Origin: Flavobacteriaceae bacterium CRH
Lineage (GTDB): Bacteria > Bacteroidota > Bacteroidia > Flavobacteriales > Flavobacteriaceae
Reading direction: 5' to 3'
Assembly: GCA_001507425.1 (NCBI GenBank)
Contig: LMAJ01000026.1
Location: forward strand, 19,757-83,756
Length of the DNA: 64,000 nucleotides
Within the stretch, counting starts at the first letter, position 1. Each line of letters begins with the position of its first letter. Positions 1 to 8,590 of the stretch are shown here, piece after piece. The notes beneath the pieces are model-generated. The model was given only the letters and a program-made list of their open reading frames with translations, had not been told where the DNA came from and did not search any database. Made by a program: the position numbers and the translations under genes.

Positions 1-601
1 CATTTGTTATTATATACAATCCATTATCCCTGGTAGCAAACCATATATTTCCTGCTTTGTCTTTTAAAATGTCATTGATAATAAGTTTAGGATATTTTCG
101 CAGCAGGATATTTTTTAGATTATGAAAATCTATTTTTTTTACATTGTTATGAGGAATTTCGACAAAAGATTTATTTTTAAATTCATAGTAGGCTGTTTTT
201 GTTTCTACTACGATATTTCCTTTATGCGATAATTGAATACTTTTTGGAATACTTTTAAACTTGAATTCTACAAATTCACCATTTCCAATATATTTATTTA
301 CATGCCCTTCTTTACTAATTAGCCAGATAAAGCCCGATTTATCTTTTTTTAGTTTCGTGATGTAATTACTGGAAATTGTCTTAGAATCGTTAAAATCATG
401 TTTGAATATTTGAAAATTATAGCCGTCATAATAGTTGAGGCCATCCCAGGTAGCAATCCAAAGCCCTCCATTTCTGTCGCTTTCTATATCAACTACAGAA
501 TTGTTAGACAATCCCTGGTTCGTTGTAAAGTTTTCAAATTTTATCTGCTGTCCAAATGAACTTAATGTAAAAATATAGAATATTATTAAAGTCCTAATCA
601 T
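1..601 (-). CDS. Two-component regulator propeller protein, N-terminal part (runs off the left edge)
   Basis: I translated this reading frame myself; it is open from the ATG at 599-601 to the window edge, about 200 residues, with no stop. Residues 1-18 form a hydrophobic signal peptide ending near SSFGQQ. Three propeller blades are visible with the typical D-x-x-G-x-[IL]-W-x-x-[ST] pattern (DRNGGLWIATWDGL near residue 45, DKSGFIWLIS near 88, DKAGNIWFATRDNGL near 185). This is the periplasmic sensor of hybrid two-component systems or Reg_prop histidine kinases of Bacteroidota, often controlling nutrient uptake. The kinase or DNA-binding part would lie outside the window, so the output domain is unknown. 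Confidence 0.8.
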   Translation of the reverse strand, partial: MIRTLIIFYIFTLSSFGQQIKFENFTTNQGLSNNSVVDIESDRNGGLWIATWDGLNYYDGYNFQIFKHDFNDSKTISSNYITKLKKDKSGFIWLISKEGHVNKYIGNGEFVEFKFKSIPKSIQLSHKGNIVVETKTAYYEFKNKSFVEIPHNNVKKIDFHNLKNILLRKYPKLIINDILKDKAGNIWFATRDNGLYIITN

Positions 602-900
602 TGTTTCCTTTTTAACTCACAAGGATACAATCAGTAGTTTACTTAAACATAAATTGTATGTTAAGTTAAAAAGGCTTTCTCATTTTAGCAGCTTTCACTT
701 ATCTAATATTTTTTTTTAAAGAAAAAGTTAGGATTTTATAAATCCTGTTAGGTTGAACGGAGAAAAGAATTCCACATTCTCATATTTTTTTATTGTTTAA
801 AATATGAGACCAAAAAGTCTATTTATTAAACTCCTAAAGCCCTACTCTGTTGATATCTCACTACATTTTATAAAATTATAAAAATTATTATTAAAAAAAA
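602..900. other. Intergenic region between divergent genes
   Basis: About 300 AT-rich bases separate the propeller gene and the tetR promoter. I see only a weak hairpin (GGATTT/AAATCC near 732-746) and no reading frame or clear -7 box for the leftward gene. Confidence 0.5.
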
Positions 901-913
901 TGAACGTTGTTCA
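901..913. promoter_or_regulatory. TetR operator 1 (TGAAC-GTT-GTTCA)
   Basis: A perfect 5-bp inverted repeat with a 3-bp centre lies just upstream of the -7 box of the tetR gene. The same arms recur at 1576-1588 before the efflux genes. Binding by the adjacent TetR, giving autorepression, is inferred from position and repetition. Confidence 0.75.
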
Positions 914-924
914 AAAAATATACA

Positions 925-932
925 TACATTTG
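925..932 (+). promoter_or_regulatory. -7 box TACATTTG of the tetR promoter
   Basis: The box matches the Bacteroidota TAnnTTTG consensus and starts 12 bp after operator 1. Only four bases separate it from the ATG at 937, so the transcript may be leaderless or nearly so. A TTG at 907-909, inside the operator, could serve as the -33 element, though the spacer is short. Confidence 0.6.
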
Positions 933-936
933 CTGC

Positions 937-1554
937 ATGAGTACAGCAGAAAGAAAAGCACGTGAAAAAGAAGCCTTGAAAATGTTGATTCTAAAAGGTG
1001 CCAAAAAGCTTTTTTTAGAAAGAGGGATTGAACAGACTACCATTCGAAATATCGCTGATGAGATTGACTACAGTGTTGGAACTGTGTATGTTTACTTTAA
1101 GGATAAAAATGCTATTCTTCATGACCTGCACTCTATTGGTTTTCAAGAACTAGGCGGATATTTTACCGAATTATTCTCCATCAAAGATCCGATGGAGCGT
1201 CTTCGAAAAATGGGATTTACGTACTTGAAATTCGCAATGGAAAACTCAGAAATGTACGATCTGATGTTCATTGTAAAAGCACCAATGGAGTTTATTGAAA
1301 GTACTGAAAAAGAAGCATGGACCGAAGGTGCTGACACTTTTAATGCACTCAAAAAAACCGTAGAAGAATGCATGAACGAAGGACATTTTGAAGGACATTC
1401 GTTAGAAGCGTTATCTTTTATGATTTGGAGTTTAGTGCACGGAATGTGCTGTCTGGAAATACGCCAGAGAACAAAAGGTGTAAAATTTTCTAACCCCGAC
1501 ACCATACTTTCTGAAGGATATAATGAATATTTAAAAATAATAAAGAAACTTTAA
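937..1554 (+). CDS. TetR/AcrR family transcriptional regulator of the efflux operon
   Basis: A 205-residue TetR-type repressor. The helix-turn-helix spans roughly residues 33-58 (TTIRNIADEIDYSVGTVYVY followed by F-K-D-K), and the rest is an all-helical ligand/dimerisation domain. I chose the ATG at 937 (MSTAERK); an upstream TTG at 907 would lie inside the operator and adds residues unlike the family. It is followed after 57 bases by the TolC/MFP/RND genes, with matching palindromes before both, so it most likely represses itself and the pump and is released by a toxic compound. The ligand cannot be told from the sequence. Confidence 0.88.
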   Translation: MSTAERKAREKEALKMLILKGAKKLFLERGIEQTTIRNIADEIDYSVGTVYVYFKDKNAILHDLHSIGFQELGGYFTELFSIKDPMERLRKMGFTYLKFAMENSEMYDLMFIVKAPMEFIESTEKEAWTEGADTFNALKKTVEECMNEGHFEGHSLEALSFMIWSLVHGMCCLEIRQRTKGVKFSNPDTILSEGYNEYLKIIKKL

Positions 1555-1575
1555 ACTTTTTTTTGATCAAAAAAA

Positions 1576-1588
1576 TGAACAATGTTCA
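1576..1588. promoter_or_regulatory. TetR operator 2 (TGAAC-AAT-GTTCA)
   Basis: A perfect inverted repeat with the same arms as the site at 901-913, in the 57-base gap between tetR and the outer-membrane efflux gene. It argues that the pump genes have their own repressed promoter or that the repressor blocks read-through here. It also covers an upstream in-frame ATG (1582), which supports the start at 1612. Confidence 0.75.
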
Positions 1589-1611
1589 ATTTAAAAACAA
1601 CGTACAATAAA

Positions 1612-2946
1612 ATGAAAAAAGCAATTACATTTACCCTTATTTGTTTTGGATTTACAGCTTATTCCCAAAGCAAACTTGATACTTACATCCAAATTGGATT
1701 AGAAAGCAATGAAGTAATCAAACAGCACAATTTTGATATCAACAAAAGTGTATATGCGCTCAAAGAAGCCCGTTCCCTTTTTTACCCTACGGTTTCTTTA
1801 AATGCAAATTACACTAAGGCCGACGGCGGAAGAACAATCGATATCCCTATTGGAGATATGCTGAATCCGGTATACAGTACCTTAAATCAGATTACAAATT
1901 CGAATGCTTTTCCTGCTCTGCAAAACCAATCCGTTTTAATAAATCCGGACAATTTTTATGATGCCAAAATTCACACGACCATGCCACTGTTGAATTTCGA
2001 AATCATCTACAACAAAAGGATCAAGAGCCAGCAGAGTTCGCTGCAAAAAATAGAGCTGGAAATATACAAAAGAGAGCTGGTTAAGGAAATAAAAACAGCC
2101 TACTACAAATATCTCCAGTCAATGGAGGGAGTTACTATTTATCAGGACGCTTTAAAATTAGTCAGGGAAAACCAGAGGGTCAACCAGTCTTTATTTAAAA
2201 ATGATAAAATAAACCGTACGGCAGTTCTTAGAAGTGATAATGAGGTGATTCGCATTGAAGCCAACCTGGAAACCGCAAAGCAGACGAGTAACAATACCAA
2301 GTCTTATTTTAATTTCCTGATCAATCAAAAACTGGACAGCGACATCGAGGCTGATCTAGACAAAGAAAGCCTGCCTAATGTACTGGTTCAGGAAAATACC
2401 TCAACCAGGGAAGAACTTTCAAAACTTACTGTGGCGAAAGATTTAAACAGTAATGTAGGCAAGCTGACACAATCGTACTGGTATCCAAAACTGAGCGGTT
2501 TTGCAGATTTTGGTTTTCAGGACTTTGATTTCGAAGTCAATAAACAATCCAGATATTACTTTGCAGGCGCTGCTTTAGAATGGACTATTTTCTCCGGCAA
2601 CAAAAATAAATACAAGCTCAAGCAGGTCGAAGAAGACAGTAAGAGAATAAGTTCTCAGACAGACAATGTAAAACAGCAGTTACTCCTTCAGTTTCAGGTA
2701 ACCCAAAACAACCTAAAATCAGCATTGGAACAATTCAACGCAGATAAAAGTCAAAAAGAGTCGGCCAAAAAATACAATGAGGATATAACCAAATTATACA
2801 AAGAAGGCCAGGCCATTTATATAGAACTTCTCGATGCACAAAACCAGTGGGTAAATGCCCAGCTTAATACTAATATATCTCTTTATAATTCCTGGATTGC
2901 TTTTGCAGAATTAGAAAGAGCCAATGCAACTTTTACTTTTAATTAA
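1612..2946 (+). CDS. TolC-family outer membrane efflux protein
   Basis: A 444-residue protein with a signal peptide (residues 1-19, ending AYSQ) and the long helical repeats of outer membrane efflux (OEP) proteins; the second half holds the usual repeat features YWYPKLSGFADF and a C-terminal DAQNQWVNAQ helix. It forms the trimeric outer-membrane exit duct of a tripartite pump. The ATG at 1612 gives a standard signal peptide, while an ATG at 1582 would start inside the operator and add an implausible leader. It is first in an operon with the membrane fusion protein (17 bases downstream) and the RND transporter. Confidence 0.9.
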   Translation: MKKAITFTLICFGFTAYSQSKLDTYIQIGLESNEVIKQHNFDINKSVYALKEARSLFYPTVSLNANYTKADGGRTIDIPIGDMLNPVYSTLNQITNSNAFPALQNQSVLINPDNFYDAKIHTTMPLLNFEIIYNKRIKSQQSSLQKIELEIYKRELVKEIKTAYYKYLQSMEGVTIYQDALKLVRENQRVNQSLFKNDKINRTAVLRSDNEVIRIEANLETAKQTSNNTKSYFNFLINQKLDSDIEADLDKESLPNVLVQENTSTREELSKLTVAKDLNSNVGKLTQSYWYPKLSGFADFGFQDFDFEVNKQSRYYFAGAALEWTIFSGNKNKYKLKQVEEDSKRISSQTDNVKQQLLLQFQVTQNNLKSALEQFNADKSQKESAKKYNEDITKLYKEGQAIYIELLDAQNQWVNAQLNTNISLYNSWIAFAELERANATFTFN

Positions 2947-2963
2947 ATCAAAAAACAATAATT

Positions 2964-4055
2964 ATGAAATCGAAGATTCACGAATACCTAAAATATAAAT
3001 ATACACTTATGAGTAAAAAATCTATAGCAATATGCCTTTTTGCCTTTCCTGTTTTTTATGCCTGCAAAGAAGAAAAAAAAGAGCACAATACATTTGAAAA
3101 TGCACAAGTTGTATCCATTAAAACAGCAACAGTTGAATCATTAGCACTTATCAATAACATAAGCGCTTCAGGTCTGGTAACAACAGAAAACACTGCCAAT
3201 TATGCCTTTAAAATCGGTGGTGTTGTGAATCACATTTATGTGGAAGAAGGACAGTTTTTCAAAAAAGGACAGTTGTTGGCAACATTGGATGAAACTGAAA
3301 TTAGTGCGGGTTTAAACCAGACGGATTTAAACGTAAAAAAATACGAACGCGATTACACGCGTGCCAACAATTTATATAAAGACAGCGTGTACACCTTGGA
3401 ACAGCTTCAAAATACAAAAACGGGTCTGGATATTGCCAAAAAACAAAAAGATGCAGTTGCTTTTAACGCCCGTTATGCCAAAATATATGCAGCTGCCGAT
3501 GGTTTTGTATCTCAAAAAATAGCCAATGTAGGCGAAGTTGTTGGACCCGGATCTCCTATTCTGGCCATTAATGAAACCTCCCACAACAATAACTACTTAT
3601 TAAAAATTGGACTTACCGATACAGAATGGGCAGCTGTGAAAATTGGTCAAAAAGCAGTCGTTACCCTTGACGGTTATCCCGATAAACAATTTGATGCATT
3701 GGTTTTTCGAAAGTCACAGTCTGCAGATGCGACACTCGGCTCTTTTCAGGTGGAACTGAAAATGGATATGAAAAGCAGTAAACCGGCAGTTGGAATGTTT
3801 GGTAAAGCCGAAATACACACAGATAATGCACAGAATGTAATCACGATTCCTTATGATGCACTCATCGAAGCTGATGGCAACAAAGCCTTTGTATTTCTAT
3901 TGGAAAACAACAAAGTAAAAAGACAGCCGGTAACCATCTATAAGTTTGAAAACAAAACGGTTTATATAAAAGATGGACTGCAGAAAACAGATCAGATAGT
4001 AATTTCAAACAGTGCCTATCTGAACGAACAATCAACCATCAAAATAATTAAATAA
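2964..4055 (+). CDS. RND efflux membrane fusion (periplasmic adaptor) lipoprotein
   Basis: A 363-residue HlyD/AcrA-type adaptor. From the internal ATG at 3009 it begins with a lipoprotein signal whose lipobox is FYAC, so 3009 may be the true start; 2964 gives a longer charged n-region. A biotinyl-lipoyl half-motif (GGVVNHIYVEEGQFFKKGQL, near residue 80) is followed by a short helical hairpin, a second lipoyl half (AAADGFVSQKIANVGEVVGP), and a beta-barrel plus membrane-proximal domain. It joins the inner-membrane RND pump to the TolC-like channel. It lies 8 bases before the pump gene in the same operon. Confidence 0.9.
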   Translation: MKSKIHEYLKYKYTLMSKKSIAICLFAFPVFYACKEEKKEHNTFENAQVVSIKTATVESLALINNISASGLVTTENTANYAFKIGGVVNHIYVEEGQFFKKGQLLATLDETEISAGLNQTDLNVKKYERDYTRANNLYKDSVYTLEQLQNTKTGLDIAKKQKDAVAFNARYAKIYAAADGFVSQKIANVGEVVGPGSPILAINETSHNNNYLLKIGLTDTEWAAVKIGQKAVVTLDGYPDKQFDALVFRKSQSADATLGSFQVELKMDMKSSKPAVGMFGKAEIHTDNAQNVITIPYDALIEADGNKAFVFLLENNKVKRQPVTIYKFENKTVYIKDGLQKTDQIVISNSAYLNEQSTIKIIK

Positions 4056-4063
4056 CTACCAGT

Positions 4064-7000
4064 ATGAAAATTACAAACTTTGCCGTTAAAAATTATCAGT
4101 TCACACTGATTATATTTCTTCTGGTTGCCGTAGTAGGTTATATAACCCTGTTTTCAATGCCGCGCTCCGAGGATCCTTCAACCCATGCGCCCCAATATCT
4201 GATTACGGTAATTTATCCGGGCACCAGCCCGAAAGATATGGAGGAGCAGGTCGTAAAACCTATTGAGAGCAAGATTTATGCCCTTGAGAATATTGACAAA
4301 ATTTTGACCACTGTAGAAGACGGAGTTGCTACATTTCAGGTAAAATTTAAATATGGCGTTGATGTTGACAACAAATATCAGGAAATCTCTACAGAAATAA
4401 ATGCGCTGAAAAGCAGTGAGCTTCCCAAAGATATTTATTTGATCAAGACCGAGAAAATTGCTTCTTCGGATGTGAAAATCCTGCAGGTGGCTTTGGTCTC
4501 TGAAAATGTTTCGGACAAGAAACTGCGTGACGAGGCCGATAAACTAAAAACAAAATTAGAAAAGATTACCAACCTTAAGGATGTGGAATATGACGGAATC
4601 CCAGAACAGGAAATCCGTGTTGATTTGCAGCTGGATAAATTGGCGCAGCTAAAGATTCCTTTAAATGCGGTTATGGGAAGTTTACAGAGTGAAGCCGCCG
4701 ATATTCCCGGAGGAAGCATTGATCTTGATACCAAGGTATTCAATGTAAAAACCAGTGGTAAGTTTAAAAATGAACAGGACGTTGCCAATACCGTTATTTA
4801 CAATGCAAACGGAAAAATAATTTATATGAGAGATGTGGCTGAAGTAAGCTACAAGTCAGAAACCGTAGATCATATTACGCGCATTAACGGGCATCGCTGT
4901 GTTTTGGTAACCGCCGGAATGAAAGACAACATCAATATTGCAGATGTTGAGGCCCAGTACCTGCCTATTGTAGAAGAATTTTCTAATGAACTTCCCCAAA
5001 ATATTAAACTGGTTAAAAACTTCGATCAGGCTCAAATGGTTTCGGAACGTTTGGGACATTTAGGTTTTGATTTCGGTTTGGCTATTTTCCTTGTGATCAT
5101 CACATTGCTTCCATTAGGTTCAAGAGCTTCTATCATTGTTATGATCTCGATACCGCTGTCTTTAGCTTTAGGGCTGATTGCGATGAATGCACTGGGCTAT
5201 TCCCTGAATCAGTTGAGTATCGTTGGCCTTGTGGTTGCTTTGGGACTTTTAGTAGACGACAGTATCGTCGTGGTAGAAAATATTGAGCGCTGGCTGCGCG
5301 AGGGACATTCTAAAATGGATGCCGTACTAAAAGGAACTAAACAAATAGGTATTGCTGTAGTGGGCTGTACCGCCACTTTGGTCATTGCATTTTTACCTTT
5401 AGCTTTCCTTCCTGATGTTGCGGGCGAATTTATCCGAAGCCTTCCAATGGCAGTCATTACAAGTGTCTTGGCCTCTATGGTTGTAGCATTAACGTTAGTT
5501 CCGTTTTTGGGAAGCAGGTTTTTAAAAACACACGAACATGGAGAAGGAAATATCTTTCTGCAATATCTTCAAAAATTCCTTACCCGATCGTATAGAGATA
5601 TAATGCCTAAAGCATTGCAATATCCAAAAACAACTATTGCAATATCAGTAGCTTTAAGTTTTACAGCATTTGGATTGTTCACTCTTACAGGCTTTAAATT
5701 ATTCCCTACTTCTGAAAAGCCAATGTTCCTGATCAATATCAAAACACCACTTCAATCCAGTATTTCAGAAAGCAACAGGGTTACAAAAATGGTAGAAGCT
5801 GAATTAAAAAACCATAAAGAAATTGCCTTTTTCACCGCAAATATCGGCAAGGGAAATCCGCAGATTTACTACAATGTACATCCTCAGGACAGAAAACCAG
5901 ACTTCGGGCAGATCTTTGTCCAGCTGTCAGACGAGGCAAAACCTTCTGAAAAAACTGCGTTAATTGAAACTTTGAGAGAAAAGTTCAAAGCTATGCCTTA
6001 CGCTAAAATAGAAATAAAAGACTTTGAACAAGGTCCGCCGCTAGAAGCCAATATTGTAGTACGCTTGTTTGGAGAAGACCAAAATGTGCTGCGAAAACTG
6101 TCTTTTCAGGTAGAAAATATACTGCGCGGACAAAAGGGAACGATTTACGTCAATAATGAATTGAACACTTACAAGACCGATGTAAAAGTAAAAATCAACA
6201 AAGAGAAAGCCAGAACATTAGGCGTATTAACCAGCGATATCGACAAGGTAATCCGTCTTGCCGTAGCAGGTTTAAATGTTGGCGATTATATTGACGACCG
6301 CGGCGATGCCAGAAATGTAACCCTGACCCTGCCACGTGATAAATTTTCTAATCTGGATGCTTTGAAAAATCTGTATGTAAATAATATTCAGGGAACACCC
6401 ATTGCCCTGAACCAGGTGGCTGAACTTTCTTTTGAAACCTCGCCAACAGCGATCAATCATTTTAATAAATCCCGTTTCTCAAAAGTAACTGCAGTATCTC
6501 AGCAAGGTTATTATGCTAATGATTTACTTACGGAAATTGTTCCGAAACTGGACCAGTTAAAAATGCCAAAGGGATACTATTATAAATTGGCCGGAGAAAA
6601 AGAATCCGAAGGCGATTCACTTGGAGATAATTTCCTTTCAGTAATCGTATTGAGTACCTTTTTGTTTATAGCCGTACTGTTATTACAATTTAAAACCTTT
6701 AAAGGAATCATCATTGTATTGTCTATTATACCCTTGGGGATTTTAGGAGGGGTGGTGTTTTTACTGATCGATGGCAGCCCAATGTCGCTTGTGGCCATTA
6801 TCGGATTTATAGGTCTCTCCGGGATACAGGTTAAAAATTCGCTGCTGCTCGTTGATTTTACCAACCAGCTGCGTCAGGAAGGACATTCTATTGATGAAGC
6901 GATTGCCATTGCAGGGGAAACGCGTTTCCTTCCTGTGGTACTGACATCCATCACGGCTATCTGCGGACTAATCCCTCTTGCCCTGAACTCCAACCCGCTT

Positions 7001-7123
7001 ATTGCGCCTTTGGCAATTGTGCTGATTGGAGGATTGGTTAGCTCTACCATTCTTTCGAGAATTGTGACCCCGGTAATGTACAAATTGATTCCACCGAATA
7101 TTGAAATTGAAAAAATAAGCTAA
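4064..7123 (+). CDS. RND (AcrB/hydrophobe-amphiphile type) efflux transporter
   Basis: A 1019-residue inner-membrane proton antiporter with the standard layout: TM1 (residues 13-30), a large periplasmic loop, TM2-6 from about 335, a second loop, and TM8-12 from about 860. The TM4 proton-relay pair is present in GLLVDDSIVVVENI, and the matching TM10 lysine in GIQVKNSLLLVDF. Together with the two upstream genes it forms a tripartite pump that expels drugs or other amphiphiles, driven by proton motive force. Lack of the heavy-metal-pump TM4 motif and the TetR control suggest organic substrates. The substrate itself is not predictable. Confidence 0.93.
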   Translation: MKITNFAVKNYQFTLIIFLLVAVVGYITLFSMPRSEDPSTHAPQYLITVIYPGTSPKDMEEQVVKPIESKIYALENIDKILTTVEDGVATFQVKFKYGVDVDNKYQEISTEINALKSSELPKDIYLIKTEKIASSDVKILQVALVSENVSDKKLRDEADKLKTKLEKITNLKDVEYDGIPEQEIRVDLQLDKLAQLKIPLNAVMGSLQSEAADIPGGSIDLDTKVFNVKTSGKFKNEQDVANTVIYNANGKIIYMRDVAEVSYKSETVDHITRINGHRCVLVTAGMKDNINIADVEAQYLPIVEEFSNELPQNIKLVKNFDQAQMVSERLGHLGFDFGLAIFLVIITLLPLGSRASIIVMISIPLSLALGLIAMNALGYSLNQLSIVGLVVALGLLVDDSIVVVENIERWLREGHSKMDAVLKGTKQIGIAVVGCTATLVIAFLPLAFLPDVAGEFIRSLPMAVITSVLASMVVALTLVPFLGSRFLKTHEHGEGNIFLQYLQKFLTRSYRDIMPKALQYPKTTIAISVALSFTAFGLFTLTGFKLFPTSEKPMFLINIKTPLQSSISESNRVTKMVEAELKNHKEIAFFTANIGKGNPQIYYNVHPQDRKPDFGQIFVQLSDEAKPSEKTALIETLREKFKAMPYAKIEIKDFEQGPPLEANIVVRLFGEDQNVLRKLSFQVENILRGQKGTIYVNNELNTYKTDVKVKINKEKARTLGVLTSDIDKVIRLAVAGLNVGDYIDDRGDARNVTLTLPRDKFSNLDALKNLYVNNIQGTPIALNQVAELSFETSPTAINHFNKSRFSKVTAVSQQGYYANDLLTEIVPKLDQLKMPKGYYYKLAGEKESEGDSLGDNFLSVIVLSTFLFIAVLLLQFKTFKGIIIVLSIIPLGILGGVVFLLIDGSPMSLVAIIGFIGLSGIQVKNSLLLVDFTNQLRQEGHSIDEAIAIAGETRFLPVVLTSITAICGLIPLALNSNPLIAPLAIVLIGGLVSSTILSRIVTPVMYKLIPPNIEIEKIS

Positions 7124-7257
7124 TTGAATAGCAACACCTTTTAAATTTAGTTAAAGCGTTTCATTATTACCCCCTTTTTCATGATACGCTATTACTTTAT
7201 TTTGAAAATAAAAAAATAAGGTTTTTCAAGCCTAAGGTTCGAATTTGCTCTACCACA

Positions 7258-7289
7258 AAAAAAGTCCTAATTTTCATTAGGACTTTTTT
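7258..7289 (+). terminator. Terminator after the efflux operon
   Basis: A stem of about 13 bp (AAAAAAGTCCTAA / TTAGGACTTTTTT) with a 6-base loop ends in a T tract. It lies about 135 bases after the RND stop codon. The flanking 300 bases (7124-7424) hold nothing else recognisable. Confidence 0.75.
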
Positions 7290-7424
7290 ATACTCAAATT
7301 TTAAATAACCTTTTCATTTAAAGCAATTTTTAATCTTTCTAAAAACGTTAAAAGTTTTTTGTGGATCGATACTAAAAGTAAAGGGTCATTTTTTTAAGTC
7401 AGAAATGGAATAAATTCTTAAAAA

Positions 7425-8045
7425 TTATTCCTGATCCTGATCTTCTTCGTTCGCATCAAAATTAATAGTGTTATATGCAGCTTCCGTTAATAAAGTATCG
7501 GCCTCTTTTTCTTCAGCCAGCGTTTTCTCCAAAAGCAATACTGCATCATCCTCACCCAAAGTTATAGCAAATGCAGCAAGGGTTCCGTAAGTTGCAATTT
7601 CATAATGCTCAATTTTTTGTGATGCAGCAATAATCCCTGCATCGCGAACAGCTCCAATTTCAGTTTCCTCCATTATACCTTCACCTTCTTTGATAAGTCC
7701 TTCCATAGCATCGCACTTTTTAGCTGCTGCTTTCTCTCCAATTAAAGAGAAAACCTGCTCCAGTCTTGTTACTTGGTCTTCTGTTACTTTCAGATGGTTA
7801 TTGATTGCCGTAATAAGATTTTCAGATGTAGCATTTTTTGCCATTTTAGGCAATGCTTTTACCAATGCTTTCTCAGCCCAGTAAATATCCTTTAATGAAT
7901 CAACAAATAACTCTCTTAGTCCTTCAGCAGCAGATGACTTTGCTTTTACTGTTTTACTAGAACTTTTTGATGGTGATTTGCTTTCATCTTTTGCTGTTGT
8001 ACTTTTAGCTTTCGTAGCTGTTGTATTTTTTGTGGCAGTTTTCAT
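7425..8045 (-). CDS. DUF892 ferritin-like domain protein (YciE/YciF type) with a Lys/Thr/Ser-rich tail
   Basis: 206 residues. Residues 1-42 are a basic low-complexity tail of K, T, S and A; residues 43-195 match the DUF892 (YciF) ferritin-like four-helix family (LRELFVDSLKDIYWAEKAL, then H-L-x-x-T-x-x-Q and QKIEHYEIATYGTL with the family's Glu/His metal positions). Members are linked to stress responses and often sit with Dps-like genes. The tail resembles histone-H1-like DNA-binding tails, so nucleoid contact is possible but inferred. The gene is transcribed alone, away from the large chimeric sensor. Confidence 0.85.
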   Translation of the reverse strand: MKTATKNTTATKAKSTTAKDESKSPSKSSSKTVKAKSSAAEGLRELFVDSLKDIYWAEKALVKALPKMAKNATSENLITAINNHLKVTEDQVTRLEQVFSLIGEKAAAKKCDAMEGLIKEGEGIMEETEIGAVRDAGIIAASQKIEHYEIATYGTLAAFAITLGEDDAVLLLEKTLAEEKEADTLLTEAAYNTINFDANEEDQDQE

Positions 8046-8068
8046 AATTGTAATTTTAAGATTATAGC

Positions 8069-8076
8069 CAAATTTA
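8069..8076 (-). promoter_or_regulatory. -7 box (TAAATTTG) for the DUF892 gene
   Basis: Read on the minus strand this matches TAnnTTTG 23 bases before the start codon. No convincing -33 element is visible. Confidence 0.5.
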
Positions 8077-8590
8077 CAAAGCTCTTACATGTGTATCTTA
8101 CATAATACGACTTGCTTTTTACAGCATTCAAACATAAAGTACTGTGAATCATAATAGTAAATACCACAATTATATAACAGGTTAATTTTTCGTTGGATTA
8201 CTTTTATAATCCCGTCAACTTAAATAATCAAAATTATATGAAATTTATTAAGAAGTATCTCAAACTGCCGTACAGTAATAATGTAATACAATTTTATCTT
8301 TAAGATTCAATTCGTATTGATTTTTCATTGCATCTTATCTTGGTTTCATACCTGTTTTTCTCTGCAAAGTAGCTTTTACTGTAAAAAATAGTAACCCTTA
8401 AACTTTTTAGTTTTCGTCCAATCGATAATAGATTCTCCTTACAACACACAGTAGGTTATCATTTTTTAAACTTTATATTTTTAATTCGTAATTTGATTTT
8501 GTGGCAGCTGCATTTTGCAATTGCCTATCAGTTGGGACTGCCTTATTTACAGCAGAATAAAAAATGTAACTGCTAATTAAAACTAATGTT
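8077..8590. other. Intergenic region between DUF892 and the chimeric sensor gene
   Basis: About 510 AT-rich bases between divergent genes. The region contains one very short open frame (21 codons at 8238-8303) that I do not support as a gene. No clear promoter for the rightward gene, hairpin or repeat was recognised. Confidence 0.5.

Noticed and set aside
907..936. Upstream TTG start for the first TetR gene
   Set aside because: It falls within the operator and -7 box; the ATG at 937 gives a normal TetR N-terminus.
1143..1505. Antisense open frame inside tetR, and similar antisense frames inside the RND, kinase and pentose-phosphate genes
   Set aside because: They are opposite-strand shadows of strongly supported genes, and none shows a domain, signal peptide or independent promoter.
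8238..8303. 21-codon open frame with a good start context in the gap before the chimeric sensor
   Set aside because: Too short, no similarity I recognise, and no supporting promoter or neighbour; unlike the ORF at 57309 it has no conserved motif.
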